From Terriglobia bacterium (GTDB taxonomy: Bacteria > Acidobacteriota > Terriglobia > Acidiferrales > UBA7541): DNA of 44,921 nucleotides. The number at the start of each line of letters is the position of its first letter. Positions within the stretch are counted from its first letter, which is position 1. The DNA lies in contig JAIQFG010000033.1 of the NCBI GenBank assembly GCA_020073375.1, positions 1-44,921 on the forward strand, read 5' to 3'. The notes beneath the pieces are model-generated. The model did no database searches and was not told the DNA's origin. It saw only the letters and a list, made by a program, of their open reading frames with translations. The position numbers were made by a program, and so were the translations under genes. This document shows positions 41,758 through 44,921 of the stretch, one piece after another.

Positions 41758-43038
41758 ATGGGGCTGATCCGGTCGTTCAAGAAGACAGTGCGTGGGACCG
41801 CGGAAATCCTGAACGCGTTCCACCCGGCGCACAGGGGGGCGGCGGCGATCGCATGCATGGAAAAATGCGCGGCGACTTCGCCCGTCACGCCTTCTTCGCG
41901 TCATCTGGAAGCGGCCATGAGATGGCTGAAACTTGCGCAGGACTCGAACGAAACCGGCGGAGTGGCCTGGGGATATCGGGCGCGGCGGGCAGTGCGCACA
42001 AACCTTCCGCTGGGCTGGGTGGCGCCGTACCCGGAGACCACCGGATACCTGATTCCCACACTAATTCGTTACAGCGATCTAACCGGCGACCAACAGTACC
42101 TGCACCGGGCCAAACGGATGAGCAGATGGGAACTGGAAATTCAACTGGAAGACGGCGGCATACAGGGCGGGACGCTGGGAGAGCAGCCGGTGGCTTCGAG
42201 CACGTTTGTCACCGGGCAGGTTCTGTTCGGGCTGCTGTCCGCATACGAGCGTTATCCCTCGAGAGCCCTTGGAGGCGGCGCGCTGCGCGCCGGGGAATTC
42301 CTGCTGGACTGCCTGGACGAGACCGGGCGATTCGTAAAGGGATATTCGCAATTTTGCGAGCCCGGCCCGAAAGCCTACGAGGTGAGGACGGGGTTGGCGC
42401 TGGCCGAGCTGGGCGATGCGTTCGATGACGTGCGGTACCACGCGGCGGCATCGCTGACGGCGGATTTCGCGCTGAGCGTGCAGGAAACGAACGGCTGGTT
42501 CGGGGAGAACGACCTGGACCATCACGATCAGCCGCTGACGCACACGATCGGATACGTGCTGGAGGGCCTGCACGGAATCGGAGTGCGGCTGGACCGCGGC
42601 GATTGCATGGCCGCAGTCGAGCGCGCGCTGGACGCCATCGTTCCCCTGATCCGCTCGGACGGGTTCCTGGCGGGCCGCTGGAAATCGGACTGGACGGCGG
42701 CCTCGGACTGGGGCTGCCTGACCGGGTCCGCGCAAATCGCGGGCGTTTTTCTGCGAATGTATGAGCGAACCGGAAAGTGCGAGTACCTGGAAGCGGGCCG
42801 GAAATTGCTGGGATTTGTGTGCTTCACCCAGGAGCTGCAATCGGGGGTCGCCGAACTGGATGGAGGGATTCACGGGTCGTATCCGTTTCACGGGGAGTAC
42901 GGGCAGTGGTGCGTGCTGAACGGGGCCACGAAATTTTTCTGCGATTCGCTGATGGACTACTTGAGGATTGCGGGGCCGGCGGGAACCGGCGAGGCCGACG
43001 ATGAAAGAAGAATTCTTCTCCCAGCGAATTACCGGTAA
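41758..43038 (+). CDS. Predicted alpha/alpha-barrel (six-hairpin-like) protein of the polysaccharide locus
   Basis: The 426-residue protein begins at the ATG at 41758, after GGGGGAAACC. No signal peptide or membrane helix is seen. It is helical, with repeated motifs of toroid folds: GWVAPYPETTGYLIPTLIRY, STFVTGQVLFGLLSAYERY, TGLALAELGDAFDDVRY, LTHTIGYVLEGLHGIGVRL and TGSAQIAGVFLRMYERTG. Such (alpha/alpha) barrels occur in glycoside hydrolases, polysaccharide lyases and uronyl C5-epimerases. Acidic and His residues (ENDLDHHDQ) near the middle could be catalytic. I cannot choose a reaction. It overlaps the next gene by 38 bp. Confidence 0.75.
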   Translation: MGLIRSFKKTVRGTAEILNAFHPAHRGAAAIACMEKCAATSPVTPSSRHLEAAMRWLKLAQDSNETGGVAWGYRARRAVRTNLPLGWVAPYPETTGYLIPTLIRYSDLTGDQQYLHRAKRMSRWELEIQLEDGGIQGGTLGEQPVASSTFVTGQVLFGLLSAYERYPSRALGGGALRAGEFLLDCLDETGRFVKGYSQFCEPGPKAYEVRTGLALAELGDAFDDVRYHAAASLTADFALSVQETNGWFGENDLDHHDQPLTHTIGYVLEGLHGIGVRLDRGDCMAAVERALDAIVPLIRSDGFLAGRWKSDWTAASDWGCLTGSAQIAGVFLRMYERTGKCEYLEAGRKLLGFVCFTQELQSGVAELDGGIHGSYPFHGEYGQWCVLNGATKFFCDSLMDYLRIAGPAGTGEADDERRILLPANYR

Positions 43039-44542
43039 TTCCGGGCTGGCGGGCCTGGGGATCGATCCATCGGATCATCCGTTTTTGACCGATGCGTATG
43101 CCCAGGCGATCCAGCTTTTAGGACAGGAATGCTGGGTGCTGGGCGTGTGCGCGGACGGCGAGGTACGAAGCGCGGCGATCGCCGCAGTGAGGCGCGGGCG
43201 CATGGGAGCGACGCTGGAAATTGCGTCGCTTCCGGCGGCCGCGGCGGGTACGGTGTTCTGGGACGGCGTCTACGATCTGGCCAAAAAATTAAAGATCACC
43301 GACCTGGTTGCCGGAACGTTCGGGTCTCCTGGGTTTGCGCAGCCCGCGCTGCGCGGAGAAATTTCCAGGAAGGAACGCGTGGAATACGCCGTGGCGCTCG
43401 AGGCGGGTGAATTCGAGTCGCGGCTTTGTTCCAATCACAGAAAAAATATCAGAAGGGCGCGGGCGGCCGGATTAACACTGCGGCGCTGCCTGCACGGGGC
43501 GGAATCGGCGGCCGAACATGCGCGGATGATCGCGTATTCACGGATGCGCAGGGCCGCGCGCGGAGAGGCGGTTACGCCGGGCGCTGCCGAAACCGAGGTG
43601 CACCGGGCGTACCTGGCGAGTGGAGCAGGCGAACTATTTCAAGCGGTGCATGAAGGGGAGGTTGTGTCCTCGCTTCTGGTGTTGCGCTCGGCGCGCGCCG
43701 CTTATTGCCAGTCCACCGGCACCAGCCCCGAAGGCATGCACCTTGGCGCGTCGGCATTTCTGTTTCACGGCGCTTGCCGCGCGTTGCACATGGAGGGCGT
43801 GCGTACCATGAATCTGGGGGGCGCGCCCGCGGGATCGTCACTTGCGGAATTCAAGGCGGGATTCGGCGCGGAACAATTTCCGCTGGTTGAGTGCGCTTGT
43901 TACGTCGGTCCGATGTGGCTGAAAAAATTGCGGTCCGGGCTGCGCCTGGCGCGGACGGACCGCGCGCAATTCCGCAAGCTGCTTTCCGGAAACTCCTACC
44001 GCATGTGCGTCTTCGCTCATGCGACGCACGCGCCGCTCGCCCGGATTGCCGCGCCGGAGGGCGCGCGATTTCAGGCGCTCTCCGAAAGCGATCTGACCCG
44101 GGCGGCGGGCGGCAAGGAGGAATTCGAGTTCCGGCAACGGCAACTGGAACGGCTTCGCGGGTTCGGCGCCGGACGCGCGTACGGCGTTTACGTGGGAGAT
44201 AAACTTGCTCATGTCTCCTGGCTGCTTCCGCCGGAGACTGTGGCGCTGGAACGGCCGAAATTTCTAGCGCTGCAGGCGGACGAAGCCGAGATCACCGGAT
44301 CGGAAACCCTGCCTGGATACCGTGGACGGAAACTGTACCCGTTCGCCATCCAGCAGATCGTGCAGGTCGCGCACGACTCTGGCATACGGCGGGTCTTCAT
44401 GAAAACACGGAAAGAAAATCTGCCGTCGCAGGCGGGGATTTTGAAGGCGGGGCTGCGATTGAGCGGAGAGATGACGGTGATAACGCCGCCGGCGATACCA
44501 GGAAAAACGCTGGTGCTGCGCCGTTTTGGCACAGCTGGCTGA
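43001..44542 (+). CDS. FemAB/BioF2-like GNAT protein with a second C-terminal acyltransferase-like domain
   Basis: The ATG at 43001 gives 513 residues. The N-terminal half (about 1-310) is FemAB/CelD-like: SNHRKNIRRARAAGLTLRR is the usual Kx2(I/V)RRA helix, followed by AAYCQSTGTSPEGMHLGASA and MNLGGAPAGSSLAEFKAGFG. This matches the FemAB-type proteins of XrtA/PEP-CTERM loci. The second part (about 340-513) also reads like a GNAT domain, with YGVYVGDKLAHVSWLL, TLPGYRGRKLYPFAIQQIV and VFMKTRKENLPSQAGILKAG. It may acylate or aminoacylate a sugar. The fusion is longer than the usual single-domain FemAB (about 350 residues). It is the last gene of the locus in the window. Confidence 0.82.
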   Translation: MKEEFFSQRITGNSGLAGLGIDPSDHPFLTDAYAQAIQLLGQECWVLGVCADGEVRSAAIAAVRRGRMGATLEIASLPAAAAGTVFWDGVYDLAKKLKITDLVAGTFGSPGFAQPALRGEISRKERVEYAVALEAGEFESRLCSNHRKNIRRARAAGLTLRRCLHGAESAAEHARMIAYSRMRRAARGEAVTPGAAETEVHRAYLASGAGELFQAVHEGEVVSSLLVLRSARAAYCQSTGTSPEGMHLGASAFLFHGACRALHMEGVRTMNLGGAPAGSSLAEFKAGFGAEQFPLVECACYVGPMWLKKLRSGLRLARTDRAQFRKLLSGNSYRMCVFAHATHAPLARIAAPEGARFQALSESDLTRAAGGKEEFEFRQRQLERLRGFGAGRAYGVYVGDKLAHVSWLLPPETVALERPKFLALQADEAEITGSETLPGYRGRKLYPFAIQQIVQVAHDSGIRRVFMKTRKENLPSQAGILKAGLRLSGEMTVITPPAIPGKTLVLRRFGTAG

Positions 44543-44633
44543 ATTTTTTGAAACATTCTGCTGCGGGCGGGAGCTCCTTTAGCCAGAATTCCTTGGGACG
44601 GCACTGCGGCGAAGAACGGTACCCCCGGACAGT

Positions 44634-44921
44634 TCACTTCAGGCCCGCGTGGCAATACCATTTTCTTAGCCGGTCAAGAGCGGCAGGCGCAACCTTGCGC
44701 GCCGGCAATTCGAGAAAAGCAATTTCCTGAAGACGAAGCCGCCGATGGCCGCGGACCACCTCCAGGATTTCCGTCCCGGTAATATCCGAGGGCATCAGGT
44801 CGGGCGTGAACTGAATGCGCGAAAAGCCCAGTTCCAGCGAACGGGCCAGCGTCTGCACCAGCAGCGTCTTGGCCAGCCCGGGCACACCCACCAGGAGACA
44901 GTGGCCGTGGGAAAAGAGCGC
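44634..44921 (-). pseudogene. Truncated MoxR-type AAA ATPase (5' end beyond the window)
   Basis: The frame is open to the window edge, reading [19 protein letters not shown]. Walker A (GVPGLAKT) and the MoxR hallmark [20 protein letters not shown] are intact. After LEVV the sequence stops resembling MoxR: the Walker B region (LADEINRxPPKxQ) is absent and the frame ends after about 35 unrelated residues. No other minus-strand frame down to 44542 restores the family. It therefore looks like a 3'-deleted remnant or a rearranged end. Its N-terminus lies outside the window. Confidence 0.75.

Overview
The window is GC-rich, densely coded bacterial DNA. The most likely host is a member of the Acidobacteriota. 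This is inferred from gene style: UPF0182 and acidobacterial-type secreted hypotheticals, very large multiheme c-type cytochromes, an XrtA/EpsH-type exopolysaccharide cluster, and many short palindromic repeats between genes. No rRNA or other phylogenetic marker is present, so the assignment is tentative. No tRNA, rRNA, CRISPR array, transposase or prophage gene was seen.

Region 1 (1-1424) holds the end of a molybdenum-hydroxylase operon ([2Fe-2S] subunit, minus strand) and, divergently, a PduO-type cob(I)alamin adenosyltransferase with a terminator-like hairpin. Region 2 (1425-12020) is the most unusual part. Six plus-strand genes look like an electron conduit across the cell envelope: a cytochrome with 23 CxxCH motifs, a 1338-residue cytochrome with 41 CxxCH plus eight non-canonical CH motifs built on an exact 492-bp tandem repeat, a putative outer-membrane beta-barrel, a secreted protein of unknown function, a diheme membrane cytochrome b-like protein and a lipoprotein.

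Region 3 (12021-24215) is housekeeping and accessory. It holds a UPF0182 membrane protein, a membrane-anchored ferredoxin/flavin oxidoreductase with a Cys-to-His change in its second cluster motif, a Tat-exported metallo-beta-lactamase-fold protein, a methyltransferase, a creatininase convergent with an agmatinase-family ureohydrolase, and a cytochrome c/Vgb-type propeller fusion. A 973-bp gene-free stretch (23243-24215) ends the region. It carries a repeat element, a possible sigma-54 site and a hairpin-rich leader.

Region 4 (24216-44542) is one long plus-strand exopolysaccharide locus. It encodes an ExeA-like ATPase, a Wzz/GumC-like chain-length protein, a CpsD-like ATPase, an initiating polyprenyl-phosphate sugar transferase, a GT2, a Wzy/ligase, a deacetylase-fold protein, GT4-type glycosyltransferases, UDP-GlcNAc 2-epimerase, a Wzx-like flippase, an alpha/alpha-barrel-like protein and a FemAB/GNAT protein. 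Many genes are coupled by ATGA or GTGA overlaps. The set resembles XrtA/PEP-CTERM-associated polysaccharide loci, but no exosortase or PrsK/PrsR lies in the window. The window closes with a truncated MoxR ATPase fragment on the minus strand.
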